64,000 bases of DNA from Pseudomonadales bacterium (GCA_028281005.1 JANQKS010000013.1:1-64000), one strand, 5' to 3'. Positions 8,324 to 18,939 are shown, numbered from the stretch's first letter. Translations and numbers: made by a program. The notes: generated by a model from the sequence alone, not told the origin.

Positions 8324-8477
8324 AGCGTGCTCCCAAGTTCACCTTTGTTCGCATTCGTTCGCATTTGCTCCGCAGCTAGTGTAGGCACTGGCATAGCGCT
8401 TGTAACGCCCACCCTCGACAAAAACCACCATTCAAGGGACCATGCCCGCCGGAGAGTTCAACGAGAGCAAAATAACC

Positions 8478-8987
8478 ATGAAAACCCTGCTAAAAGTCAT
8501 CGGCTACCTGGTCGGCGTGATTGTGTTGGTGGTGGGCGGCACTTTGGTCGGTGCGCGCTTTGCCGATGGCCCCTTGGAAGTCATCGCCGGCGGTCCGTTC
8601 ACAAGCGGCGAACCCGCCACTGAAGAGCCGGATTGGTCGTTTGCCAAAAATTACAACACGGTGGAATTTCAGCTGTTGGAACCGGCGGCGTCGCGCACCA
8701 CGTGGCTGGCAGTGCATGAAGGCCGTGTATTTATTCCCAGCGGCTACATGACCACTTGGTGGGGCAAAATCTGGAAACAATGGCCGAGTCAGGCGGAGCA
8801 AGATGGCCGGGCCATTCTGCGCGTAGACGGCAAGCTCTACGACCGACAGTTGGTACGCATCACCGAAGGTCCGGAACTGCAGCCGGTGCTTGCAGAACTC
8901 AGCCGTAAATACATGGGCGGCGGACCAGTGCCGCCGGACATCGTGTCCAGCGGTTACCTGTGGGTGTTTGAATTGGTGCCGCGCTAG
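8478..8987 (+). CDS. Membrane-anchored protein of unknown function
   Basis: I chose the ATG at 8478 over the in-frame one at 8442, because the latter has its purine stretch only 2 bases away, and the chosen one gives a clean N-terminal membrane segment ('LLKVIGYLVGVIVLVVGGTLVGARFA'). The remaining 130 residues are predicted extracytoplasmic and contain 'FQLLEPAASRTTWLAVHEGRVFIPSGY', 'RAILRVDGKLYDRQLVRI' and 'GYLWVFELVPR', suggesting a beta-barrel of the split-barrel (PNPOx-like) kind, but I do not recognise the family. It ends 2 bases before the CoA-transferase gene, so the two are an operon. Confidence 0.6.
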   Translation: MKTLLKVIGYLVGVIVLVVGGTLVGARFADGPLEVIAGGPFTSGEPATEEPDWSFAKNYNTVEFQLLEPAASRTTWLAVHEGRVFIPSGYMTTWWGKIWKQWPSQAEQDGRAILRVDGKLYDRQLVRITEGPELQPVLAELSRKYMGGGPVPPDIVSSGYLWVFELVPR

Positions 8988-8989
8988 CC

Positions 8990-10186
8990 ATGCGTGAACG
9001 ACAAGCATTCACTGGCCTTCGCATTCTCGATTTTACTCAAGTTCTGGCGGGGCCTTTTGCGACCCAACAACTCGCACAGCTCGGTGCGGACGTCATCAAG
9101 ATAGAAGCACGCGACGTGGGTGACATTACCCGCGGTTTGATGTCCAGCGGTGCCGACGGCATGGCGCCGTCTTTCCTCACCTGCAATCTGGGTAAGCGCA
9201 GCCTCACCTTGGATCTCAAACACCCCCAGGCCAAAGAGATTGTCTTCAAGCTGGTGGAAACCAGCGACGCGGTGGTGGAGAACTTTAAGCCGGGCACCAT
9301 TGAGCGTTTGGGATTTGGCTACGAAGCGATTCGCGCAGTTAAGCCGGACATCGTCTACGCCAGCATTTCCGGCTACGGCCAAAGCGGACCCAAAGCCGCG
9401 TTGCCCGCTTTCGACGGCGCCATCCAGGCTGCCTCGGGCATGATGAGCATCAGCGGCCACCCTGAAACCGGTCCGGTACGCACAGGCTATTTTTCAGTGG
9501 ACATGAGCACCGCGTTAAACGCCGCTTTCGCCTTGAGCGCGGCGCTCTTTCGCCGCCATGCCACCGGCGAAGGTCAGCGCCTGGACATCTCCATGATGGA
9601 CACAGCCTTTATGATGCAAGCACCGCAGATCAGCAACTATCTGGTAAACGGTACCCTGCCGGAACTGATGGGTAACGCCTCTCCCACCAAACAGCCCAGT
9701 GCCAACGTGTTTGCCACCGCGGACGGTTACATCCAGGTGGTAGGCTTGCGCGAAAATCAAGTACGCGCACTGATGCAGGTGGTGGGCCGCGAAGATTTGT
9801 ATGAGGCCCATCCCGAACCCGTGCAGCGAGTCAAAGCCAGGGAGGCCTTCTTTGCGGTACTGCGCCCGGCGTTTGCCGCCGAACCCACAGCCCATTGGCT
9901 AGCGGTGCTCGAAGAAGCTGGCGTCCCCGCCGCGCCCATTCAAGACTTAGCGCAATCCGTCAGCGACGAACAGGTACAACACCGATTGGCATTGACCCGT
10001 ATTCCAAATCCCGATGACAGCGGCGCGTCTATAGATGTGGTGAGTGCCAGCCACATGAGCGAACCGGCGCCGCCTGTTGTGCAAAGGTCTGCTCCTACCT
10101 TGGGGGAACACACCGACGCCATCCTCGCTGAGCTAGGGTACTCGGAGGACAGCATTGATGAACTCCGCTCCAACGCGGTGGTCTAG
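8990..10186 (+). CDS. Type III CoA-transferase (CaiB/BaiF family)
   Basis: 398 residues with the family signature at the start ('LRILDFTQVLAGPFATQQLAQLGADVIKIE'), 'LGKRSLTLDLKHPQAKEIV', 'DAVVENFKPGTIERLG', and the Asp nucleophile region 'ASGMMSISGHPETGPVRTGYFSVDMSTALN'. These enzymes move CoA between carboxylic acids in the cytosol, activating a substrate for beta-oxidation-like breakdown. It follows the small membrane protein directly. One of three paralogues in this window (others at 26896 and 33102), all distinct enough to serve different acids. Substrate unknown. Confidence 0.9.
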   Translation: MRERQAFTGLRILDFTQVLAGPFATQQLAQLGADVIKIEARDVGDITRGLMSSGADGMAPSFLTCNLGKRSLTLDLKHPQAKEIVFKLVETSDAVVENFKPGTIERLGFGYEAIRAVKPDIVYASISGYGQSGPKAALPAFDGAIQAASGMMSISGHPETGPVRTGYFSVDMSTALNAAFALSAALFRRHATGEGQRLDISMMDTAFMMQAPQISNYLVNGTLPELMGNASPTKQPSANVFATADGYIQVVGLRENQVRALMQVVGREDLYEAHPEPVQRVKAREAFFAVLRPAFAAEPTAHWLAVLEEAGVPAAPIQDLAQSVSDEQVQHRLALTRIPNPDDSGASIDVVSASHMSEPAPPVVQRSAPTLGEHTDAILAELGYSEDSIDELRSNAVV

Positions 10187-10189
10187 ACA

Positions 10190-10366
10190 GGCACCGAACA
10201 TTCAGAAGGCGAGGATCGCTTTATCGCCATCGGACCAGTCGACCGAGGCATTTTAGTGGTCGTGTATACCGAAAGATCCGAAGACTTGTTACGTATCATT
10301 GGTGCCAGGCTTGCAACTAAAAAAGAACAGAGAATGTTTCAAACTTTCATAGGACGCTTCGAATGA
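10190..10366 (+). pseudogene. BrnT toxin fragment (C-terminal part)
   Basis: The frame just after the CoA-transferase stop reads EGEDRFIAIGPVDRGILVVV, then YTERSEDLLRIIGARLATKKEQ, ending at the stop 10364-10366. This is the C-terminal half of BrnT ribonuclease toxins ('ER...IG......L.VVYTER....RIISAR.A...E'). There is no start codon or N-terminal half; the upstream part is replaced by the CoA-transferase gene. The ATGA overlap with the next frame keeps the original toxin-antitoxin coupling. Confidence 0.6.
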
Positions 10367-10528
10367 GTGACATTCCCGAGATAACTACAGAACAGTTTAA
10401 TCAATCGATATCGTCGCGTGTGCGCAAACGACTGATCGACGGTCGATTTGAAACTGGTAAAGATATTGCTGCGCTTCGCAGCTCGACACCCCCGCATTAT
10501 CCACGAAAACCTTGAGACCGCTGCATGA
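10363..10528 (+). pseudogene. HTH antitoxin partner of BrnT, internally deleted
   Basis: It starts with ATG at 10363, overlapping the toxin stop. The first 38 residues ('MSDIPEITTEQFNQSISSRV', 'RKRLIDGRFETGKDIAALR') match the N-terminus of BrnT-linked XRE-type antitoxins. The frame then shifts, and the other frame gives 'LRFAARHPRIIHENLETAA' with stop at 10526-10528, the normal C-terminus of the same family. The middle, which carries the helix-turn-helix, is missing. A deletion between two similar 'LR' stretches explains this. Neither toxin nor antitoxin can be functional. Confidence 0.6.
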
Positions 10529-10548
10529 CGCAGTGGCCGTCCAAAGGC

Positions 10549-11430
10549 CTACGGCAAGTGCTTATCAGCAAACTCCCCTACCTGTGTCAGCGATTCAGCC
10601 GCCTCGGGCACGGTGGCAAACAACTGCCAAACATGAATCAAACCATCCCCCACATTGAGGCTCGCATCCACTCCCGCGGATTGGGCTTGATCCACAATGC
10701 GCGTGGCGTCGCTTAACAGGATTTCGCGGGTCCCCACAAATACCTGAAGCGGCGGCAACCCCGACAAATTGGCGTACAGTGGCGAAGCCAACGGATTACG
10801 TAAGTCTTCACCTGCGTAGGTGGTGCCCATGTCCTGCAACCCTTCGATGGCAATCATCGGGTCGTCCACCGCACCCGGCTGTGCGGAATCCCCTTCCCCG
10901 GCCAGATCTACCCAGGGTGAGAAGCACGTTGCGCACGCAGGCATGGGCGAACCGCCATCGCGCAGCGCCACCAATGTGGCGACGGTCAGGCCGCCGCCGG
11001 CAGAATCACCAGCCACCATCAGCTGTTCCGCACTCACTCCTTGGTCAAGCAGATACCGATACGCCATGACCGCATCGTCCACCGCCGCCGGGAATGGGTT
11101 TTCCGGCGCCAGGCGGTAATTGATCAATAACACGCGGGCTTGCGCGGCGCGCGCCATGCGCGAGGCAAATTCACGATAACCGGTGTTGCTGCCGATCATG
11201 TAGCCCCCGCCGTGCAGGTACAACACCACGCGGTTGTCTTTGCTCTCGGGCACGCTCACCCAATCCGCGTTCATGTGCTCAATCATGATCTCTTCGATGC
11301 TGACGTCATCCGCCAATGGGAACATCCCTAACATGGCGTCAAATCCAGCGCGGGATTCTTCGACGGTACCGCCAGCGGGTGGTGAGGCCTTGACCATCTC
11401 TACAATGGCTTCATGTTCAACGCTTGGCAT
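10549..11430 (-). CDS. Alpha/beta hydrolase, hormone-sensitive lipase-like esterase
   Basis: The ATG at 11430 has AAGGAG just upstream and is preferred to a TTG 30 bases earlier, giving 293 residues. The oxyanion motif 'YLHGGGYMIGS' and nucleophile motif 'GDSAGGG' place it in the hormone-sensitive lipase (HSL, family IV) esterases. Acid and base are likely in 'WVDLAGEGDS...DDPM' and 'GLIHVWQ'. No signal peptide, so it acts in the cytosol on short-chain esters. It lies 89 bases downstream of the LLM oxidoreductase gene on the same strand. Confidence 0.87.
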   Translation of the reverse strand: MPSVEHEAIVEMVKASPPAGGTVEESRAGFDAMLGMFPLADDVSIEEIMIEHMNADWVSVPESKDNRVVLYLHGGGYMIGSNTGYREFASRMARAAQARVLLINYRLAPENPFPAAVDDAVMAYRYLLDQGVSAEQLMVAGDSAGGGLTVATLVALRDGGSPMPACATCFSPWVDLAGEGDSAQPGAVDDPMIAIEGLQDMGTTYAGEDLRNPLASPLYANLSGLPPLQVFVGTREILLSDATRIVDQAQSAGVDASLNVGDGLIHVWQLFATVPEAAESLTQVGEFADKHLP

Positions 11431-11519
11431 AGTGCTGCTCCTTCCAAGTTTTCCTTCCAAGTAAAAGTGCGTGTGGCTACCTGAAGTCTGTGCGTTGCTG
11501 TTCGCGGCTGGGCCGAAGC

Positions 11520-12758
11520 CTAACCACCGGTGCGCGCTTTTTCGTCGAGATCCGGCGCATGGTGGGCAGGCATGGCCGCCTGCGCATCCGCCGCTTCGCC
11601 CATGGCTTGCACCGCACGTTCGTTCTCCATGATTTTGGCCATCACCGCTTCACCGGCGCGGTCGAATACTTCGCGGTTTTCGATCACGTAACGTTGGGAT
11701 TCGCGGTAGCCTTCGAGCATGCCGTTTACTTCCGGGATGACATAACGCGCCACCATGTCCCAGCTGCGCATCGTGTCTTCACGATTGGCCCAATCGTGGG
11801 CAAACCCAATGACGGTGCCGAAGCCACCGGTGAGTGCCAACATACCGCGGATCGCCTCGATGAGATCGTCAGGGGTACCAATCACCGCACCGCCGCCTTC
11901 CACCTGGGCTTCGTCCACCGCTGCATCCGGCGAGGCATAAGGCTCAGCACCCGGGCGCATCAAGGTGCCCACCGTGTATTCGTTGTGCCAACGATACAAG
12001 CCGTGTTTGGCCTCTTGTTTGGCTTGCTCCTTGGTTTCGGCTATGTGCCAAGACATCACCACGCGCCAGTTGTCGCGGCTCACCACGTTGCCGTGTTTTT
12101 GCGCCGAGTCTTCAGCAAAACTCCACTGGGTCGGCAAAGCCTGTAAACCGGCGGACGACATGGATCCGATGCTCAGCACGCCGGTGCCGTGTTTGCCGGC
12201 GAGTGTCATACCCGAAGGGCTAACCATGGAAGCCACCGCAAACGGCAGATCTTCCTGTAGCGGCAACAATTGCAAACGGGCGTCCTTTAACTGAAACCAA
12301 TCACTTTCGTAGTTAAAGCGGTCTTCACCACGCAGCAAGCGGCGAATCACGCCAATGGCTTCATCCTGGCGGTCGCGCTGCACCATCGGGTCGATGCCCA
12401 AGGTATAGGCGTCCGATGGCAGGGCTCCGGGGCCCGAGCCAAAAATCAAACGTCCACGGCTTTGATGGTCTAGCTGCACCAAACGTTGTGCCACATTAAA
12501 CGGGTGGTGATACGGCAGCGACACCACACCCGTACCCAGTTTAATGTTGTGGGTGCGCTCCGCGGCTGCGGCCAGGAACAGCTCAGGGCTGGCAATGACC
12601 TCCCACCCGGTGGAATGGTGTTCACCACACCAAAATTCGTCATAACCCAGGCGGTCTAAGTGTTCCGCCAGTTCCAGATCGCGTTGTAGTTGTAAGGTGG
12701 GGTTTTCACCTATCGGATGGTGGGGCGCTACAAAGCCCCCAAACTTCACTCGTGCCAT
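11520..12758 (-). CDS. LLM-class flavin-dependent monooxygenase
   Basis: The ATG at 12758 follows GAGAGGG at good spacing; the longer frame to 12797 lacks a site. 412 residues with the luciferase-like TIM barrel: 'YDEFWCGEHHSTGWEVIASP', 'NIKLGTGVVSLPYHHPFNVAQRLVQLD', 'GRLIFGSGPGALPSDAYTLGID'. This resembles alkanal or limonene-type monooxygenases more than F420 enzymes. With the esterase gene next to it, a Baeyer-Villiger-type oxidation then ester hydrolysis is a reasonable guess, but the substrate is not shown by sequence. Confidence 0.85.
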   Translation of the reverse strand: MARVKFGGFVAPHHPIGENPTLQLQRDLELAEHLDRLGYDEFWCGEHHSTGWEVIASPELFLAAAAERTHNIKLGTGVVSLPYHHPFNVAQRLVQLDHQSRGRLIFGSGPGALPSDAYTLGIDPMVQRDRQDEAIGVIRRLLRGEDRFNYESDWFQLKDARLQLLPLQEDLPFAVASMVSPSGMTLAGKHGTGVLSIGSMSSAGLQALPTQWSFAEDSAQKHGNVVSRDNWRVVMSWHIAETKEQAKQEAKHGLYRWHNEYTVGTLMRPGAEPYASPDAAVDEAQVEGGGAVIGTPDDLIEAIRGMLALTGGFGTVIGFAHDWANREDTMRSWDMVARYVIPEVNGMLEGYRESQRYVIENREVFDRAGEAVMAKIMENERAVQAMGEAADAQAAMPAHHAPDLDEKARTGG

Positions 12759-12884
12759 GTTTCCCTCTCTCAAGTCAGCAGCCACTAACGGCCGCAAATT
12801 GCTGTTTTACGCGCGGTGCGCATTTACAAACGTGTCTAAATAGAAAAGTAACACGAATTGAATTCCACGGGCAGGTAGCCGAAT

Positions 12885-14948
12885 ATGCGGGTTGTTCCGC
12901 CATCCCATGCTTGTCGTCTCGCGCCTATGTCGATCGCTGTAGATATCGCCAGCCAAATCCTACCGGAAAGTAAACGCAAAGATCGTTTTGCGCAGCTGCT
13001 GGTGTCACTCAGCCTGGGTGCGGTGGCCACCGCTCTGGTAGTCGGCGGTCTCAATAGCATTTACGGCTACTCGGATCTGGCGCTGAAGATCTACTTCGCC
13101 TCAGCCACCTTTTTACTCACCTTGCTGCTGCTTCGCTTCAATCTGCCTACCATCTGGGCGGGCAACTATCTGGCCGCTAACATTTTCACGCAAACGCTGT
13201 TGTTTTCCGCCCATCCGGCGATCGGCTGCGTGGTGTTGATTGCACTGGCAGCAGGGGCTGCATTACTCGGTGGTTTAAGTAGCCGCTTCTGGTTAGTGGT
13301 ACTGGTCGGCCGCTGTATTTACGTCGCCGCCACGGTGACAGATGAGACGGCGTCGGCCACCGCCGCGGTGGCCGCGATGATGGCGACCATGGTGTTTTTC
13401 ATCCTGCAGCTGTCCGAACGCTCCCGCGCCAGATTACGCCAGCGCTACAGCACCAGCGCGCAAATGAGCTCTAAACAAAACGCCATCATAGACGAGTTGG
13501 TCGCGGCCTACTTTGATGCGGTGCTGAAAGTCTCCGGCAACGACATCTTCAACGTCAGCCGGTCGATCGAAAAGCTGCTCGGCTACACCCCGGATCAGTT
13601 CATTGATCAGCCCTTGGCGTATTACCTGCATCCAGACGAACCAGACATCGCGCTGGAGTTAAAACCGGAAAAGCCGCCCATCCGCCGGGTGCTGCGCTTG
13701 CGCCATGCAGATGGCCGCTGGGTCTGGGTAGAACTCTACGCCACCCCCGGCATCATGCGCGGCAACCCGAATCACACCATGGTAGTGCTGCGCGATTACG
13801 AAGCGGAACGCAAGGTCAGCGACCAACTCACCCAGGCGCAACGGCTCGAGAGTATGGGCTCCATGGCCGCCGCGGTGGCGCATGATTTCAACAACATGCT
13901 CACGGTCATCATGGGGATCGCCGATGAGCTGCCCGAGGGAGATGCGCGCCGCGAGATTAGGCGCGTGGCCGGTCACGCGGCTTCTCTGACCAATCAATTG
14001 CTGACCTTTGGCCACGGCCAACGCGCCACCTCGGAGATTCATGACCTCAGCCACGTCATGCAAGAGCAAAGTACCTTACTGCGCCACACGCTCGATTCAC
14101 GCTACGTGGTGGTGGAATCCTACGTTGAGGAGCCGCTGCTGGTGCGCATCGAGGTGGCCGCTTTTGAGCAAGTGCTAATGAATCTGGTGAACAACGCCCG
14201 CGAAGCCATGCCGGGCGGGGGTGAATTAGAGGTTTCGCTGCAGTCGGTTGAAATAGAAGCGTCTTCCAGCGCGGACAGCAGCCAAAACCACCACAAAGAA
14301 GGCCACTACGCGCTGCTCGAAGTGCAAGATTCCGGCAGCGGTATAGACGCCGAAACCCAGAGCAAGGTGTTTGATCCGTTTTTCAGCACCAAACCCGGCG
14401 CCACCAACAGCGGGTTAGGTTTATCGTCTTGTTACGGCATTGTCTCCCAATACGGTGGTTTCATCGACATAGACTCCACCCTCGGGGTGGGCACTTCCGT
14501 GAGGGTATATTTACCCATCGCGGAAACCCGGGACTATGAGCCCACCTTGGATGTCATCGACAACGAAGTGAGCATCATGGTCATTGATGACGACCCCGGC
14601 GTGGTGCGCGTGGTGCGAAATGCGCTGACCCGCGCGGGTTACAGCGTGCGCGGCTACACCGACGTGAGCGCGGCGCTAGAGGCATACAATCCGGCGCGCG
14701 TATCCCTGGTTATCTCTGATGTGGTGATGCCCGGCATCTCCGGTGCTGAGCTGGTGCGCAAGCTGCGCCTCACGGCACCCCACCTACCGGTGTTGTTTAT
14801 CTCCGGCTTCACCAACGAAGAGTTGGACAGCTGGGCCACTGACGATTACACCAGCTACCTGGCCAAGCCGTTTCGTGGTGAAGAAGTGGTCCGGCGCGTA
14901 CAAATGCTACTGGAATCAGGGCGCAGCAGAACTCAAATGTTGGGCTAG
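12885..14948 (+). CDS. Membrane hybrid sensor histidine kinase (PAS, HisKA, ATPase, receiver)
   Basis: 687 residues. Residues about 25-175 hold several hydrophobic segments, a multi-pass membrane sensor. A PAS-like domain follows (about 205-305, 'NIFNVSRSIEKLLGYTPDQF'). The histidine box 'GSMAAAVAHDFNNMLTV' puts the phospho-acceptor near His333. N box 'QVLMNLVNNAREAMPGGG', G1 'QDSGSGID' and G2 'GLGLSS' form the ATPase. A C-terminal receiver has acidic 'IDDDPG', phospho-acceptor Asp near 612 in 'ISDVVMPG' and Lys in 'YLAKPF'. No output regulator gene is adjacent, so it acts as an orphan in this window. Its 3' end overlaps the convergent peptidase gene by 33 bases. Confidence 0.9.
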   Translation: MRVVPPSHACRLAPMSIAVDIASQILPESKRKDRFAQLLVSLSLGAVATALVVGGLNSIYGYSDLALKIYFASATFLLTLLLLRFNLPTIWAGNYLAANIFTQTLLFSAHPAIGCVVLIALAAGAALLGGLSSRFWLVVLVGRCIYVAATVTDETASATAAVAAMMATMVFFILQLSERSRARLRQRYSTSAQMSSKQNAIIDELVAAYFDAVLKVSGNDIFNVSRSIEKLLGYTPDQFIDQPLAYYLHPDEPDIALELKPEKPPIRRVLRLRHADGRWVWVELYATPGIMRGNPNHTMVVLRDYEAERKVSDQLTQAQRLESMGSMAAAVAHDFNNMLTVIMGIADELPEGDARREIRRVAGHAASLTNQLLTFGHGQRATSEIHDLSHVMQEQSTLLRHTLDSRYVVVESYVEEPLLVRIEVAAFEQVLMNLVNNAREAMPGGGELEVSLQSVEIEASSSADSSQNHHKEGHYALLEVQDSGSGIDAETQSKVFDPFFSTKPGATNSGLGLSSCYGIVSQYGGFIDIDSTLGVGTSVRVYLPIAETRDYEPTLDVIDNEVSIMVIDDDPGVVRVVRNALTRAGYSVRGYTDVSAALEAYNPARVSLVISDVVMPGISGAELVRKLRLTAPHLPVLFISGFTNEELDSWATDDYTSYLAKPFRGEEVVRRVQMLLESGRSRTQMLG

Positions 14949-16814
14949 AAAAGCGCCTAGTTCATCCAAAAACTGGCGGCGTTGGGTGTTGGAACTTAAG
15001 CCATGGTCACCACCCGCTTGCTCCACGTAGCGATGCGGCTTGCCCGCCCGGGCCAAGGCTTTGGCCATATTTCGGCTTTGCCGCACACGCACCACGGCAT
15101 CGCGATCACCATGCAACAGCAACACCGGCACGCCAATTTGCGCGGTTTGATGCAGCGGCGAATTGGCATGTAGTTCACTGCCGTCTTGGATACGCTCACG
15201 GTTGCGTTGCACCAGGTCGAAGCCGTACAAACGCCTGACCATGGCCACCAGGTCAGTGACACCTGCCAGACTCACCGCACAGCGGATGTCCTGCGCATAC
15301 TTGTAGGCAAACACCATTGCTGAATAGCCGCCGTAGCTTGCGCCGACCACACAGGTGCGCTGCGCATCCGCTACCCCTTGGTCTACCAGCCAGTGCAACC
15401 CATCCAGCAGGTCGCGCTGCATCTTCAAACCCCATTCTTTGTAGCCCGCCTGCATATAGGCTTCCCCGTACCCCACAGAACCCCGGTAGTTGGGTTTAAG
15501 CACGGCATATCCTTCACCCACCAAAAACTGTGTCCACACGTCAAACTCAGCAGAGTCTCTGGAATAGGGCCCGCCGTGGGGTAATAACACAGTAGGGTGC
15601 GGGCCGGGGCCCGCGGGTACCGCCAAGTAGGCGGGAATGGTCAAGCCGTCACGCGTGGGGTAAGTCACCGGCTGCAGGTCGACCACGTCCGCATCGTCCA
15701 AACCCGGGTAATCCGCGCCCAAGGGTTTAAGCGCGTCCCCGGCGCGGTCGTACAAATAGTAACGTGGCGCGACCCCACCGTAGGTCAGCAGCACGAAGCG
15801 GCTGTAAGCATGATCTGACGAAATCAGCTTCATCTGGCTGCCGGGTAACAAATCACGCATACGCTGAAACAGTGCTTCCAGCTTCGGCTCAAAAAAAAGC
15901 GTGGTGGGATGGTGCGCCAAATAACTCACACCCGCTGGCTCACCGGTCACAGGATGGGCGATGACGCTGCCAAACACGTCAAACTCCGCATCCGTATGCA
16001 GACTCTCTTCGACCTCTCCATGCGGCAGAGCCACGCGGTATATCCCATGACGGTCGTTGCCGTTGGTCATGCTCATGTAGACCGAGCGCCGATCTGAGGA
16101 AAATCCAACCGGTTGCGGCGGCAGCTCACTGACAAAATTTGGTGCGTCAAACTCCGTCAAACGACGGCCCTGCACGTGGTAGATGATCGGTACCGATTCA
16201 TCGCGATAACCCAGCGCCAAGCGCACCTCGCCTTCATGGGTGGCATACCAGCGGCGCACCTTGCCGCGGGCGCGCTGCACCATCTGCATGGAATTGTCAT
16301 AGATGTTCAGCTTGTAGACCGTGGGACGGTTGGGCATTTCCCGCTTCAGCTGCACCAGGATGTGCTCGGGGTCTTCCACCAGCCAGCTCAACACGCGATC
16401 CTGAACTTGCGCTTCATATTGGATGGGGCGGCGTTCTTGGTTGCGCGCTTTGGGGATGAGGAAGCGAAAATCACCGCCATCCGCATTCACCGCAAACAGT
16501 CGGGTATGCGTGACCTGACCGATACGCGGGGCCGCTACGTAATAACGCACTGAGCACACAATGCTTTGGGCATTGGCCCACCGGCACCAGTTGATGAGGC
16601 CTTCGTCTCCCCCGGCAAATAAAGTTTGCTCAGCATCCGTGTCGAGATGGCGTACCACCAGGTCGTAGACCTCGTCACCGGCACGCACCATCAGCAGCTT
16701 GGTGCCGTCCGGCGCAAGGTCTAAATCATCAAGTTGTGGCAATTGCTTGAGCGGGCTGGCCCACACCGCACCCGCCACGCACCAACACAGCGAAATAAAT
16801 GCGCCTCTCAACAT
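14916..16814 (-). CDS. Secreted S9 (prolyl oligopeptidase family) peptidase
   Basis: 632 residues with an N-terminal signal peptide ('GAFISLCWCVAGAVWAS'). A long N-terminal beta-propeller-like part (about 25-385) is followed by the alpha/beta hydrolase peptidase domain: 'LPHGGPYSRD', nucleophile motif 'GASYGGYS' (Ser about 493), Asp near 570 in 'HGDRDAVV' and His near 604 in 'GGDHGL'. Likely periplasmic, cleaving small peptides or acyl-amino acids. Its 3' end overlaps the histidine kinase gene on the other strand by 33 bases. Confidence 0.9.
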   Translation of the reverse strand: MLRGAFISLCWCVAGAVWASPLKQLPQLDDLDLAPDGTKLLMVRAGDEVYDLVVRHLDTDAEQTLFAGGDEGLINWCRWANAQSIVCSVRYYVAAPRIGQVTHTRLFAVNADGGDFRFLIPKARNQERRPIQYEAQVQDRVLSWLVEDPEHILVQLKREMPNRPTVYKLNIYDNSMQMVQRARGKVRRWYATHEGEVRLALGYRDESVPIIYHVQGRRLTEFDAPNFVSELPPQPVGFSSDRRSVYMSMTNGNDRHGIYRVALPHGEVEESLHTDAEFDVFGSVIAHPVTGEPAGVSYLAHHPTTLFFEPKLEALFQRMRDLLPGSQMKLISSDHAYSRFVLLTYGGVAPRYYLYDRAGDALKPLGADYPGLDDADVVDLQPVTYPTRDGLTIPAYLAVPAGPGPHPTVLLPHGGPYSRDSAEFDVWTQFLVGEGYAVLKPNYRGSVGYGEAYMQAGYKEWGLKMQRDLLDGLHWLVDQGVADAQRTCVVGASYGGYSAMVFAYKYAQDIRCAVSLAGVTDLVAMVRRLYGFDLVQRNRERIQDGSELHANSPLHQTAQIGVPVLLLHGDRDAVVRVRQSRNMAKALARAGKPHRYVEQAGGDHGLSSNTQRRQFLDELGAFLAQHLSSAAP

Positions 16815-16966
16815 GCCGTTTTCGCTCGCTACGCTCCGTTGACCCTATTGGTTCAGTGCCCCATGCGTGTGAGACGTTACTGTGCGCCGATTTTTGTGCC
16901 AAGACAATCACGCGCATTGTCCGACGATTGTTACAATCCACGCACGAGACACACCGGGAGAGACGT

Positions 16967-17863
16967 ATGTTCCGACAACTGATGCTCATCGGCACCCTAC
17001 TCGGCACCCTACTGAGTGTGCCACTGCTGGGCCACACGCAGACCGCCCCCATGGGAGACGAAGCGTACGGGTTGCTGAAACAACTCCACGCCTACGACGC
17101 AGATTTCCCGCTGAATGCCAGAACAGTGGGCTATGGCAAAGTGGATGAACATCCGCTGGAACGTTTTGTCTTCGACAGTTTTCATCACGGTGCGGTGCCG
17201 GGCTGGTTGGCGAAGCCCGCCAACGCAGACGGACCGGTGCCGGTGGTGATGTTGCTGCACGGTTTAAACGGCAACAAACAACAGTGGCTGGGGGATACGT
17301 TTACCCATGGCGGGGAGATCACCCGAGGCTTACTCGAAGAAGGTTACGCGGTGCTCGCGCTGGATGCCCAGTATCATGGTGAACGGGCGGTCTACAACGA
17401 TTACGTGAACCCCGCTGAGATGATTTTCCAGCGCCAATGGGCCATGCGTTATACCCACATGCTCCTGCAAAGTGTGGTCGATTACCGCCGCGCCATTGAT
17501 TACCTCACCAGCCGTGGCGACATCGACGCCGCACGGGTGGGGGTCACCGGCTACAGTATGGGTGGCCATATGACCTTTATCCTGGGCGCCGTAGAGCCAC
17601 GCGTTCAGGCCTCAGTGGCCTGTGTGGTGCCGGCCACCGTCGGCATGCCCACCGCGGCGCTGACCTTCGCCCGGGACATGGGGTCAGACCCGCTGCTGAT
17701 GATGATGGCAGAAAATGATCAGTTTTATAGCGTAGAGCAGGCCCAGGCCTTGTTCGACGCTGTACCGGGAGACAACAAAACCCTGCGCCTGTGGGACAGC
17801 GGCCACTCGCTGCCTGCGGCTTACACTGGTGAGGTGGTCGACTGGTTAAGCGAACATTTGTAG
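16967..17863 (+). CDS. Exported alpha/beta hydrolase
   Basis: The ATG at 16967 follows GGGAGAG and gives a signal peptide ('LMLIGTLLGTLLSVPLLGHTQT'); a longer frame from 16799 would spoil it. 298 residues. 'LLHGLNGNKQQW' is the oxyanion loop, 'GYSMGGHM' the nucleophile elbow, and 'LWDSGHSLP' the His. It resembles dienelactone-hydrolase or acetyl-xylan-esterase-like enzymes. A terminator candidate follows at 17898-17939. Confidence 0.85.
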   Translation: MFRQLMLIGTLLGTLLSVPLLGHTQTAPMGDEAYGLLKQLHAYDADFPLNARTVGYGKVDEHPLERFVFDSFHHGAVPGWLAKPANADGPVPVVMLLHGLNGNKQQWLGDTFTHGGEITRGLLEEGYAVLALDAQYHGERAVYNDYVNPAEMIFQRQWAMRYTHMLLQSVVDYRRAIDYLTSRGDIDAARVGVTGYSMGGHMTFILGAVEPRVQASVACVVPATVGMPTAALTFARDMGSDPLLMMMAENDQFYSVEQAQALFDAVPGDNKTLRLWDSGHSLPAAYTGEVVDWLSEHL

Positions 17864-17897
17864 ACGAGGCGAATGCTGTTCACACAGATGCCGCAAG

Positions 17898-17939
17898 GCG
17901 CTTGCTTAATACCGTAAAGTGCTTAAGATGCGCTTTTTT
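17898..17939 (+). terminator. Rho-independent terminator after the exported hydrolase
   Basis: GCGC-ttg-CTTAA pairs with TTAAG-at-GCGC around a 13-base loop and is followed by six T residues. It separates the hydrolase gene from trxB. Confidence 0.6.
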
Positions 17940-17967
17940 ATTCCAAACTGACACATAATTGAACTGA

Positions 17968-18939
<972 letters not shown>

